From Solobacterium sp. (GTDB taxonomy: Bacteria > Bacillota_I > Bacilli_A > Erysipelotrichales > Erysipelotrichaceae): a stretch of DNA of 15,153 nucleotides. Where the stretch lies: contig JAFWCP010000274.1 of the NCBI GenBank assembly GCA_017536845.1, positions 1 through 15,153 on the forward strand. Direction: 5' to 3'. Position numbers and translations under genes: made by a program. This document shows positions 6,089 through 12,799 of this stretch, piece after piece. Within the stretch, counting starts at the first letter, position 1; every line of letters begins with the position of its first letter. The notes beneath the pieces were generated by a model. That model was not told the DNA's origin. It searched no databases and saw only the letters and a program-made list of their open reading frames with translations.

Positions 6089-6649
6089 GTCAGAAACGGT
6101 ATATAAATGAATTCCTCCGATCAGCCTGCCGTCATTTGTGTAGAATTCGACGGCTTTCCCGTCTTCCGTGTGCATGAAGCCGCCGGGAATCTCTCCGGCA
6201 TCGGGGAAGGCCTTCTTCACTTCTTCCATATCAGCGCCGATCTGGATATCGCCATGGATCCGGCAGCGGTCGGTCAGCAGCCAGATTTCCTTCACAATGC
6301 CGTTTTCACTGATGACCTCAGTTCCTTCAAACTGATCGTCATAGCCGTTTTCCGTCCGGTCATAGATTAACGGTTCACCCATGATCGCAATCACATCATC
6401 CCTGGTATCGCCCAGGCCGAAGACATGGTCTTCCACCTGTACCTGCAGCGGGTCAACATCCAGGATGACCAGCGGTTCCTTTGTCGGCCGGGGTTCTTCA
6501 GAAACTTCCGGCAGGGGCGTCTCTGTCTGCTCGACGACGGAAGATACAGCTTCCGCTTCCGGCGTGGGAGCTAAGGAAACAGAGACTGAAGATGCCTGGC
6601 TGCAGCCCCACATAAGGCAGCAGGAAAGAACAATCAATGCTTTTTTCAC
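6086..6649 (-). CDS. Lipoprotein of unknown function, translationally coupled to threonine aldolase
   Basis: A 187-residue protein with a lipoprotein signal ending LMWG before Cys16, then a Ser/Pro/Glu-rich linker to about residue 60 and a globular domain. That domain contains two similar stretches, FGLGDTRDDVIAIMGEP (about 77-93) and IQIGADMEEVKKAFPDA (about 136-152). Both look like the start of SmpA/OmlA-like or related lipoprotein repeats (a Gly-Asp turn, helix, then GEP). The similarity is weak and no function follows from it. It starts with GTG at 6649, overlapping the aldolase stop as GTGA, so it depends on translation of that gene. Nothing shows a metabolic link between a surface lipoprotein and the aldolase. 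Confidence 0.75.
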   Translation of the reverse strand: MKKALIVLSCCLMWGCSQASSVSVSLAPTPEAEAVSSVVEQTETPLPEVSEEPRPTKEPLVILDVDPLQVQVEDHVFGLGDTRDDVIAIMGEPLIYDRTENGYDDQFEGTEVISENGIVKEIWLLTDRCRIHGDIQIGADMEEVKKAFPDAGEIPGGFMHTEDGKAVEFYTNDGRLIGGIHLYTVSD

Positions 6650-7668
6650 AACAACTCCAGTAAACGTTCTACGTTTTCTTCTTCGGTTGCCCAGCTTGTC
6701 GCAAAGCGGACAACGGTGTGGTTTTCATCATACTTTTCCCAGAAGCTGTAAGTCACTTCCTTCTTCAGTTCCTTCAGCTTCTGATTGTCAAGGATCACAA
6801 ACTGCTGGTTGGTCGGCGAGTCGATGAACAGCCGGTAGCCCTTCTGCTTCAGCCCCGCCTTGAGCTTCATCGCCAGCTCGACCGCATGCCGGCCGGCCCT
6901 TTCATACAGGGCATCGGTGAACAGCGTATCGAAGGAAAGGCCGATCAGCCGTCCCTTGGCAAGCAATGCTCCCCTCTGCTTGATCAGGCCGACAAAGTGG
7001 TCCGGTTCGTTGTTTCTGGTAAAGACCAGCGCTTCCCCGATCAAAGAGCCGCACTTGGTGCCGCCGATATAGAAGACATCGGTATATTCGGCAATATCCT
7101 TCAGGGAAACATCATTCTGCGCCCCCAGGGCATAGGCAAGCCTTGCCCCGTCAAGATACACAGGAATCTCATATGCCCGGGCAATCTCGGAAATCATGCG
7201 CAGTTCCTTCAGGCTGTACAGTGTGCCGTACTCGGTGGGATGGGTCAGATATACCATTCCGGGCTCTACCATGTGGGCATTGTTTTCATCCGCATAGAAG
7301 GTCTTCAGAAACGCTTCCAGTTCGTATGGATCCATTTTGCCGTCATGGCTCGGCAATGCCAGCACTTTGTGGCCGCCATGCTCAATGGCACCGGCTTCGT
7401 GGGTGTTGATGTGGCCGGTTGAAGCGCTTAACACCCCCTGCCAGTCCTTCAGCAGCGTGTCGATGACGACCTGGTTGGTCTGGGTTCCCCCGGCCAGAAA
7501 GGTAATCTGGGCATCGCGGCAGGAAATGGCATTGCGGATCTTTTCCTTTGCACTCAGGGAAAACGCGTCATCACCATAGCCGGGAACCGATATCAGGTTG
7601 GTCTCACTCAGCCTTTTCAGAATCTCCGGCAGAGCGCCTTCCATATAATCACTTGCGAACATTAACAT
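6646..7668 (-). CDS. Low-specificity L-threonine aldolase
   Basis: A cytoplasmic PLP-dependent enzyme of fold type I that cleaves L-threonine or L-allo-threonine to glycine and acetaldehyde, 340 residues. It begins FASDYMEGALPEIL. It then has GGTQTN (60-65), TGHINTHEAGAIE (84-96), HPTEYGTLYS (143-152), the PLP-ring aspartate D173 in YLDGARLAYA, and the Schiff-base lysine K205 in FYIGGTKCGSL. All family landmarks are present and the length is normal. The ATG at 7668 has GGAGG (plus 7678-7682) 9 bases upstream; a second ATG two codons later is less well placed. It forms an operon with the overlapping lipoprotein gene. Beta-eliminating relatives share the fold, so the exact amino-acid substrate is less certain than the family. 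Confidence 0.92.
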   Translation of the reverse strand: MLMFASDYMEGALPEILKRLSETNLISVPGYGDDAFSLSAKEKIRNAISCRDAQITFLAGGTQTNQVVIDTLLKDWQGVLSASTGHINTHEAGAIEHGGHKVLALPSHDGKMDPYELEAFLKTFYADENNAHMVEPGMVYLTHPTEYGTLYSLKELRMISEIARAYEIPVYLDGARLAYALGAQNDVSLKDIAEYTDVFYIGGTKCGSLIGEALVFTRNNEPDHFVGLIKQRGALLAKGRLIGLSFDTLFTDALYERAGRHAVELAMKLKAGLKQKGYRLFIDSPTNQQFVILDNQKLKELKKEVTYSFWEKYDENHTVVRFATSWATEEENVERLLELL

Positions 7669-7690
7669 ATCCTGTAACCTCCGTGTGTTG

Positions 7691-7696
7691 ATTATA
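7691..7696 (-). promoter_or_regulatory. -10 box of the threonine aldolase gene
   Basis: On the minus strand a perfect TATAAT lies upstream of the ribosome site GGAGG, giving a short leader of about 16 nt. No good -35 hexamer is seen 16-18 bases upstream, where the sequence reads AGAGAA-like. Confidence 0.55.
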
Positions 7697-7846
7697 GTAC
7701 ATTTCTTTCCGATTTCTCTGTAACTTAATCAAAACTTAAAGTGAATACGCAAAAATCAATGCAATCGCTTCAGACCCTCTCTGCTGCCCGGACATTCAGC
7801 GCACATACCGAGTACGCAACTGGGGACCGGCTGCCGCACAGGCATA
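7697..7846. other. Intergenic region without a gene
   Basis: Between the aldolase promoter and the nagB terminator I see no convincing gene on either strand. Possible reading frames have no ribosome site and no recognisable product, and I found no clear repeat. Confidence 0.5.
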
Positions 7847-7847
7847 G

Positions 7848-7875
7848 AAAAACCCGGAATCTGCAGACTCCGGGT
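7848..7875 (-). terminator. Intrinsic terminator of nagB
   Basis: On the minus strand arms ACCCGGA and TCCGGGT enclose a loop that is itself palindromic (TCTGCAGA), and the stem is followed by a run of T (plus-strand A-run 7848-7852). It lies 12 bases after the nagB stop. Confidence 0.85.
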
Positions 7876-7886
7876 CAGCTCTGTTC

Positions 7887-8615
7887 TTACTTAAGAAGCG
7901 AGGCGGCAGCCTTGTCGAGGATGACGACGACATCGTCATGCTGCTGGAGGATGCTGGCCGGGCAGTCAACGGTAACAGGGCCTTCGATCATGCCCTTGAC
8001 CGCTTCCGCCTTGTTGGCGCCGTTGGCAAGGATCAGGATCTTCTTTGCCCTCATGATGGAAGCAAGGCCCATCGTGATCGCCTTGGTCGGAACCTGGGTG
8101 ATGTCGTTGTCAAAGAAACGGGCGTTGTCGCGTCTTGTCTGTTCGGTCAGATCCATCAGGTGGGTCGGTGTATCGAACGGGCAGCCCGGTTCGTTGAAGG
8201 CAATGTGGCCGTCGGAGCCGATGCCGAGAACCTGCACGTCAACGGTGTGCTTTGCCAGTTCTTCTTCATACTCACGGCAGTTCTTTTCGAGGTCATCGCC
8301 TTCGCCGCAGGGTACGTGTACATTCGCATCGGGAATGCCGATGTAGTTGAACAGGTTTTCATGCATGAATGTCCAGTAGGACTGTTCATGGTTCTTCGGC
8401 AGGCCGACATATTCGTCGAGGTTGAATGTCAGGATGCCGGTATAGTCGGTTCCGTTTTCGTTATGATCCCTGATCATTTCCTTATACAGTCCGACCGGGG
8501 TGGAACCTGTGGCAAGGCCCAGAACAGGGTTTTCCCTGTTCAGGACTTCTTTCATAACCTTGAAGGCTTCCGCCGACATTTCATCGTATGTGTCTTTCAC
8601 AATAATCTTAAACAT
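7887..8615 (-). CDS. nagB: Glucosamine-6-phosphate deaminase
   Basis: A cytoplasmic enzyme that converts glucosamine-6-phosphate to fructose-6-phosphate and ammonia in amino-sugar catabolism. With the start at the ATG at 8615 it has 242 residues, normal for the short Firmicutes form. Phosphate binding is shown by LGLATGSTPVGLY (32-44). The catalytic residues are D67 (FNLDEYVGL) and D135, H137 and E142 (GIGSDGHIAFNEPG). The sugar-isomerase fold continues with TMGLASIMRAKKILIL. An open frame extends 31 codons upstream to 8708, but that part has no family similarity and runs through the promoter. AGGAGGA (plus 8621-8627) sits correctly before 8615. It stands alone, with its own promoter and terminator; no nagA is in the window. 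Confidence 0.97.
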   Translation of the reverse strand: MFKIIVKDTYDEMSAEAFKVMKEVLNRENPVLGLATGSTPVGLYKEMIRDHNENGTDYTGILTFNLDEYVGLPKNHEQSYWTFMHENLFNYIGIPDANVHVPCGEGDDLEKNCREYEEELAKHTVDVQVLGIGSDGHIAFNEPGCPFDTPTHLMDLTEQTRRDNARFFDNDITQVPTKAITMGLASIMRAKKILILANGANKAEAVKGMIEGPVTVDCPASILQQHDDVVVILDKAAASLLK

Positions 8616-8649
8616 GATTTTCCTCCTGCGCTGTATATGCAACGCAGAT

Positions 8650-8679
8650 ATTATAATGATGTCCATTTGACAAAATAAA
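8650..8679 (-). promoter_or_regulatory. nagB promoter
   Basis: On the minus strand a perfect TATAAT (plus 8650-8655) lies 18 bases from a weak TTTATT -35 box (plus 8674-8679). TTGTCA (plus 8668-8673) is too close, at 12 bases, to be the -35 box. The leader would be about 28 nt. Confidence 0.55.
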
Positions 8680-8684
8680 GTTTG

Positions 8685-8695
8685 GCCTTCAAGGC
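8685..8695. promoter_or_regulatory. Small perfect palindrome upstream of the nagB promoter
   Basis: GCCTTCAAGGC is an 11-base palindrome with a single central base, lying just upstream of the -35 region of nagB. It could be an operator for a sugar-responsive regulator, but it does not match the NagR or catabolite-repression sites I know. Confidence 0.3.
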
Positions 8696-8722
8696 AAAAT
8701 ATGACCATTTTTTCAATTGAAA

Positions 8723-8747
8723 GCCTGCTTCAGCACATGAAGCAGGC
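8723..8747 (-). terminator. Hairpin terminator of mgtE
   Basis: Ten-base perfect arms (GCCTGCTTCA at 8723-8732 and TGAAGCAGGC at 8738-8747) enclose a five-base loop, 12 bases after the mgtE stop. The T-tract on the minus strand is short (TTTC), so termination may be incomplete. Confidence 0.65.
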
Positions 8748-8759
8748 CTGTATGCGTTT

Positions 8760-10253
8760 TCAGGCCAGGTGGAAGACACCGATCAGCAGCACCAGGCACA
8801 GGGTGTAATAAGTGACAACGGCGATGAAGTCGTTGATGGTTGTAATCAGCGGTCCCGAGGCAACCGCCGGGTCAATGCCGAGCTTTTTGAAGCCCATCGG
8901 GATCAGCGAACCCAGCGTGCCGGAAATGGTCATGGCGATGATCATCGAAAGGCCGATGCAGCCGGAGATCAGGAACGCGTAGTCAGGTGCCTTGCCCTTT
9001 AAGACGATGATGTAGATGCCGACCAGCACGAAGGCGCATAGGCCGATGATGCAGCCGTTGGTCATGCCGACCCGCATTTCCTTGAAGACGAAGGTCGCCT
9101 TCTGCTTCAGGGTCAGGGTTTCATCGGTTAAGACACGGATCGTGACGGCCAGGGACTGGGTGCCGGTATTACCGGACATGTCCAGGATCATGGACTGGAA
9201 GGCCATGATGATGGTCAGCTGGGCGACGACCTTCTCATACGCGCCGACCACCGCCGAAACGCCCAGGCCAAGGATCAGCAGGGTGATCAGCCACGGCAGA
9301 CGCTTGCGCATGCTGGCGAAAAGCGGTTCATTGAGATCTTCTTCATCGGTCAGACCGGCGAGTTTCGCGTAGTCTTCACCGAGTTCTTCATCGACGACTT
9401 CGATGACGGAAGCGGAAGTGATGACGCCGATCAGCTTGTTGGAATTGTCCAGCACCGGCAGGTAGTCTTCGCTGTAATCCTTCAGCTTTTCGATACAGTC
9501 ATCGATTTCCTCATGGCCGTAGACATACGGGAAAGAGGTCACGATCAGGTCTTCCAGGGGGCTGTCCTGGCGGGCGATGATGAGTTCCTTCAGGTCGATG
9601 GCGCCATAGAACGCCCCATTTTCATCCACCACGAAGATGGTGGAAATGTTATCGTTGTCTGCCGCCTGGCGGATGAGTTCGCTCATTGCCTGCTTAACGG
9701 AGATGTTTTCTCTGATATGGATATAATTCGTTGTCATGCGGGAGCCGATTTCATCCTCGTCAAAGGATGCAATCAGCCTGACGTCATTCCGGGATTCTTC
9801 GTCCAGCAGGTCCACCAGCAGCATGCGCCGCTCTTTATTAATGGAACGGAGAATATCAACCGCCGCATCCGGTTCGATCTTGGTGATGATGGCAGCCGCC
9901 TTCTTGGGATCCATTTCCGACAGCAGCCTTCCGGCGTCGTCTTCATCCAGGTATTCCAGGATATCCGAGAGGATGTCGTTGTCCAGCACCCGGTAGATCT
10001 TCACCCGCTCGTTTGATGTCAGCAGCGGCAGCACCTCAGCCAGGTCACGGCCATGGTAGTCCTCCAACTGGTAGCGCATCATCTTCGGGGTAGCGTTGCT
10101 GCGGATGATTGCGAGGATCTCAGCTTTGTAATCCGGTTTCTCGTTCAGCTCCTCGTCTTCCTGCTCCTTATCTTTGTCTTCTGATTCGTCCAGGTCCAGA
10201 CGGTCGGCGCCGGAATCGATCATTTCTTCGGCTTTTTCCTTCTTTTCTTCCAT
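8760..10253 (-). CDS. mgtE: Magnesium transporter MgtE
   Basis: A homodimeric membrane channel that admits Mg2+ and closes when its cytoplasmic domain binds Mg2+, 497 residues. An acidic, charged extension (1-40) precedes the helical N domain (about 42-165) with the repeats typical of MgtE. Two CBS domains follow (about 170-230 and 235-290), the first beginning SRMTTNYIHI and the second ending KLIGVITSASVIEVV. A linking plug helix leads to five membrane helices (about 318-497). Pore-region motifs are SGNTGTQSLA (360-369), TISGTLGSLIPMGFKKLG (442-459) and IDPAVASGP (460-468). D461 corresponds to the pore Mg2+-binding aspartate of the family. GGGAGGG at 10258-10264 fixes the start. No M-box riboswitch fits in the short leader. 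It is divergent from the polyphosphate kinase gene. Confidence 0.96.
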   Translation of the reverse strand: MEEKKEKAEEMIDSGADRLDLDESEDKDKEQEDEELNEKPDYKAEILAIIRSNATPKMMRYQLEDYHGRDLAEVLPLLTSNERVKIYRVLDNDILSDILEYLDEDDAGRLLSEMDPKKAAAIITKIEPDAAVDILRSINKERRMLLVDLLDEESRNDVRLIASFDEDEIGSRMTTNYIHIRENISVKQAMSELIRQAADNDNISTIFVVDENGAFYGAIDLKELIIARQDSPLEDLIVTSFPYVYGHEEIDDCIEKLKDYSEDYLPVLDNSNKLIGVITSASVIEVVDEELGEDYAKLAGLTDEEDLNEPLFASMRKRLPWLITLLILGLGVSAVVGAYEKVVAQLTIIMAFQSMILDMSGNTGTQSLAVTIRVLTDETLTLKQKATFVFKEMRVGMTNGCIIGLCAFVLVGIYIIVLKGKAPDYAFLISGCIGLSMIIAMTISGTLGSLIPMGFKKLGIDPAVASGPLITTINDFIAVVTYYTLCLVLLIGVFHLA

Positions 10254-10351
10254 GATGCCCTCCCTTCTTGATGCATGAAAAATGCTGTAAAAAATATAGC
10301 ATAATCAGGTTACATAGAAAAGTAAAAAGTAAGCCCTCGCATAACCTCTTT

Positions 10352-10369
10352 CTGCTACAATAATAGCAG
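10352..10369 (+). promoter_or_regulatory. Extended -10 promoter of the PPK2 gene, embedded in an inverted repeat
   Basis: TGCTACAAT (10353-10361) is an extended -10 element, with no clear -35 box. It lies within a perfect six-base inverted repeat, CTGCTA at 10352-10357 and TAGCAG at 10364-10369. The repeat spans the likely transcription start and could be an operator or a hairpin at the very 5' end of the mRNA. Confidence 0.5.
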
Positions 10370-10388
10370 TTAAAACAAGGAGAAACCT

Positions 10389-11249
10389 ATGCTTTCCAGA
10401 TACCTGTACGACGGCAGCCGGCCGTTTGTGATCAATGATGTCTCCACCGATGAAACCTCCCTCTGCGATGATAAAAAAGCCGCAAAAAAGAAGATGGAGG
10501 AAAACGGCGAAAAGATGGATGCCCTTCAGCAGAAGCTCTACGCCGACAAGAAAGAAGGCCTGATCGTGCTGTTCCAGGCCATGGACGCCGCCGGCAAGGA
10601 CGGCACCATCACCCATGTCCTGCAGTGCCTGTCTCCCCATGGCGTTTACGAAGCCGCCTTCAAGGCACCGACTTCGCTGGAGCTTGCCCATGACTACTTA
10701 TGGCGGATTGCCGCCAAGGTCCCGGCCAAAGGCGAAATCGCCATCTTCAACCGCAGCCATTATGAAGATGTCCTGATCGGCCGGGTCAAGAAGCTCTATG
10801 AAAGCCAGGCCAACGCGGAACGCATCGACCGTTCGGCGATCATCGAGAACCGCTATGAAGACATCAACGCCTTTGAAAAGTACCTGTACCGCAACAATGT
10901 CCGCATCGTCAAGATCTTCCTGAACGTTTCCAAGAAGGAACAGGCAAAGCGGTTCCTGAGCCGGATTGAAGAGCCGGAGAAGAACTGGAAGTTCTCAGCC
11001 TCCGACTATGAGGAAAGAGAGTACTGGGATGGCTACATGGAAGCCTTTGAAGCCGCCATCAACAAGACATCCTTCCCCTATGCCCCCTGGTATGTCGTAC
11101 CTGCCGACCACAAATGGTATATGCGCTACGTCGTCAGCGAAATCATCCTCAAAACGCTGGAAGACATGGATCCGAAATACCCCGAAGTTACGGCTGAACG
11201 GCTGGCTCAGTTCCACGAGCTGAAAAAGGAAATCGAAAAAGAAATCTGA
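10389..11249 (+). CDS. Polyphosphate kinase 2 family protein, class III-like
   Basis: A cytoplasmic P-loop kinase that transfers phosphate from inorganic polyphosphate to nucleotides, 286 residues. Walker A is FQAMDAAGKDGTI (62-74, with D66 and K70). The Walker B/active segment is IAIFNRSHYEDVLIGRV (117-133), and the lid region is FSASDYEEREYWDGYMEAF. The FNRSHYED form with Glu at 126, rather than the FDRSWYNR form of ADP-specific class I enzymes, indicates class III. Class III enzymes phosphorylate both AMP and ADP. Length fits that class, and enzymes of this class are known from Erysipelotrichaceae. The ribosome site AAGGAG at 10377-10382 lies 6 bases before the ATG. The gene has its own promoter and terminator. 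No PPK1 or exopolyphosphatase gene is visible nearby. Confidence 0.93.
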   Translation: MLSRYLYDGSRPFVINDVSTDETSLCDDKKAAKKKMEENGEKMDALQQKLYADKKEGLIVLFQAMDAAGKDGTITHVLQCLSPHGVYEAAFKAPTSLELAHDYLWRIAAKVPAKGEIAIFNRSHYEDVLIGRVKKLYESQANAERIDRSAIIENRYEDINAFEKYLYRNNVRIVKIFLNVSKKEQAKRFLSRIEEPEKNWKFSASDYEEREYWDGYMEAFEAAINKTSFPYAPWYVVPADHKWYMRYVVSEIILKTLEDMDPKYPEVTAERLAQFHELKKEIEKEI

Positions 11250-11257
11250 ATTGCTTC

Positions 11258-11280
11258 ACCGGTCATAATGACCGGTTTTC
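11258..11280 (+). terminator. Intrinsic terminator of the PPK2 gene
   Basis: Eight-base arms ACCGGTCA and TGACCGGT close a three-base loop, followed by TTTTC, 8 bases after the stop at 11249. Confidence 0.85.
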
Positions 11281-11289
11281 TTCATTATG

Positions 11290-11318
11290 AAAAGCACCGG
11301 TCGGACAGGAACCGGTGC
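11290..11318 (-). terminator. Intrinsic terminator of the lactonase-fold gene
   Basis: On the minus strand GCACCGGT and ACCGGTGC arms (plus 11294-11301 and 11311-11318) enclose a nine-base loop and are followed by TTTT. It faces the PPK2 terminator, and both stems share the ACCGGT core. Confidence 0.8.
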
Positions 11319-11329
11319 CAAAGGAGGTA

Positions 11330-12259
11330 TTATTGCCTTACCGCAAGAGAGACAGACTGCGGTACGGTGATTTTCGATACAAGCCTGCCGATTGTGCCGT
11401 CTTCGTTGATCTTCATGGAGACAACGGTATTGGAATACCGGTTGGCACACAGCAGATAACCGTCCAGGATGATGAAATCGCGGGGATGGCGGCCCAGGCA
11501 GGAAACAACCTGGATCAGCTTTGGCTGATGGTCGGTGACTTCAAAGACGGAGATGATATCCATGGTCCTGGTGGAAACATAGATGTATTTTTCATCCTCG
11601 CTCAGGCGGATGGCGGCGGTGTCGCGCTTGTGCTTTTCGCCATCGGGCAATACCGACATCTGGGCTTTGATTTCGCCGCTTTCAAGATCAATCACAAACA
11701 GCTCATTGGACAGCTCCGACGCCAGATACAGGTACCTGCCGTCTCTGGTGATGACGCCATGGCGGGGGCCTGTCCCCTGGGTGAAGCGGATGCTGGAGAA
11801 TTTGCCGTCCCGGTCAATCAGCACCCGGTCTAAGAAGAGGCTTGGCACCATGATGTCATCCCCATGTAGGATGACCTGGTGGCAGCCGGCGCCTTCCTGG
11901 ATGCGCACGGTGCGGTTGAACTTCAGACGGCCGTCAACGATATCGACGATGGAGAATGTGCCGGCATGGTAGTTGGCTGTATAGAGGGTATCGTCCTTTC
12001 TTGTAATGAAACAGCTTGTCTCCTTTTCAAAGGCAACCACGTCTTCAATCTCACCGGCTTCGTTGATCAAAGCGCATCCCGAGCCGTTGTCTGTATCACA
12101 GACGGTGGCCAGGACACCCTTTTCATAATGTACATACTTCGGATTCCTGATTCTGCAGAAAAGGGAAGGATCGGAAAGAATGCCGTCCTCAAAGGAAAAG
12201 GCGTAGATTCCTTCACTTCCGTTTCCGGTATATGTTCCTGCGTAAACTGTCTTTTTCAT
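11330..12259 (-). CDS. Lactonase-family seven-bladed beta-propeller protein (6-phosphogluconolactonase-like)
   Basis: About 309 residues from the ATG at 12259, without signal peptide, so cytoplasmic. Family landmarks in order are the N-terminal VYAGTYTGNGSEGIYAF, YTANYHAGTFSI, the central GTGPRHGVITRDGRYLYLASELSNEL and the late HPRDFIILDGYLLCANRYSNTV with a C-terminal MKINEDG strand. The GPRH and HPRD motifs with their following Asn-rich strands are the conserved core of the YbhE/Pgl type, which hydrolyses 6-phosphogluconolactone. Many family members have unproven substrates, so only the family is firm. An in-frame TTG at 12265 is possible but unsupported. No ribosome site precedes the ATG; a -10 box lies 6 bases upstream, implying a leaderless mRNA. 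The gene follows the Nudix gene closely on the same strand. Confidence 0.85.
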   Translation of the reverse strand: MKKTVYAGTYTGNGSEGIYAFSFEDGILSDPSLFCRIRNPKYVHYEKGVLATVCDTDNGSGCALINEAGEIEDVVAFEKETSCFITRKDDTLYTANYHAGTFSIVDIVDGRLKFNRTVRIQEGAGCHQVILHGDDIMVPSLFLDRVLIDRDGKFSSIRFTQGTGPRHGVITRDGRYLYLASELSNELFVIDLESGEIKAQMSVLPDGEKHKRDTAAIRLSEDEKYIYVSTRTMDIISVFEVTDHQPKLIQVVSCLGRHPRDFIILDGYLLCANRYSNTVVSMKINEDGTIGRLVSKITVPQSVSLAVRQ

Positions 12260-12265
12260 ATACAA

Positions 12266-12274
12266 AGTATATCA
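12266..12274 (-). promoter_or_regulatory. Extended -10 box directly upstream of the lactonase gene
   Basis: On the minus strand TGATATACT forms an extended -10 element, with TATACT ending 6 bases before the ATG at 12259. Initiation at the normal distance would fall on the start codon. It lies in the gap of about 30 bases after the Nudix stop at 12290. No consensus -35 box is seen. Confidence 0.5.
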
Positions 12275-12289
12275 CGCAAAGCGCTGTTT

Positions 12290-12757
12290 TTACCCTGCTT
12301 TCTCAGGATCGGCGCTTTTGTTTTCATGAGCATACGCCTGATCGACGGCCCAGTTCTGCATGGCCGAAAACATCTGCCCCTTGATCAAATTATAAGGAAG
12401 AAACAGCAGTTCATGATCCGCTTCCGCCGGTTCCGTCACCTGATCGCAAAGAGCACCGAGATAATACGTCTGCACCGGGTGGAACAGGCCTGCCCTTTCA
12501 TGCATGACGAAGGCTTCAGCCGAGCAGAACCTTGCCAGGTTTTCAACCCTGCACCCTGTTTCCTCCAGCGCTTCCCGGCGGATGCAGTCTTCATCGCTTT
12601 CTTCCCCTTCATAGCCCCCGCCGATCAGAAAAAGGCCCTTCGGCGTCTTCACCAAGCCAAACAGGCCGTCCTGATACAGGATGAGATAGGCACCTGGCCG
12701 ATCGTAATATGTACCCGGCTGTCTTGTGCCGAAAACCTTATGCGGAAATGTATCCAT
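12290..12757 (-). CDS. Nudix hydrolase
   Basis: A cytoplasmic hydrolase of nucleoside diphosphate-linked compounds, about 155 residues from the ATG at 12757. The Nudix box is complete: after GGG the pattern G-x5-E-x7-REALEETGC is seen, giving the Mg2+-binding Glu residues. The front strand, YDRPGAYLILYQDGLFGLV, is typical of the 8-oxo-dGTP/ADP-ribose-like group, but the substrate cannot be told. A GTG at 12787 would add ten residues but has no ribosome site. The ATG has AAAGGA upstream at a rather long 12 bases, and the normal domain begins right after it. It lies 42 bases after the LysR stop on the same strand, so the two are probably co-transcribed. Confidence 0.9.
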   Translation of the reverse strand: MDTFPHKVFGTRQPGTYYDRPGAYLILYQDGLFGLVKTPKGLFLIGGGYEGEESDEDCIRREALEETGCRVENLARFCSAEAFVMHERAGLFHPVQTYYLGALCDQVTEPAEADHELLFLPYNLIKGQMFSAMQNWAVDQAYAHENKSADPEKAG

Positions 12758-12799
12758 GGCGTTAGTGTATCCTTTTCCCTGAAGCACTGCAAGCGGCGT

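Noticed and set aside
6079..6099. Hairpin CCGTTTCT/AGAAACGG as terminator of the lipoprotein gene
   Set aside because: The stem is real, but on the minus strand it is followed by ATATGAG rather than a T-run, and it overlaps the stop codon and the next promoter. Efficient termination is unlikely.
8616..8708. 31-codon N-terminal extension of NagB
   Set aside because: It covers the promoter and ribosome site, adds no family sequence, and the ATG at 8615 gives the normal 242-residue enzyme.
10254..10388. M-box or other Mg2+ riboswitch before mgtE
   Set aside because: The whole intergenic space is 135 bases and is shared with a divergent promoter. An M-box of about 170 nt does not fit and no matching stems are seen.
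11319..11329. Perfect ribosome-site sequence AAAGGAGGTAT on the plus strand
   Set aside because: The frame after it overlaps the lactonase gene in antisense, follows the PPK2 terminator and yields no family-like product.
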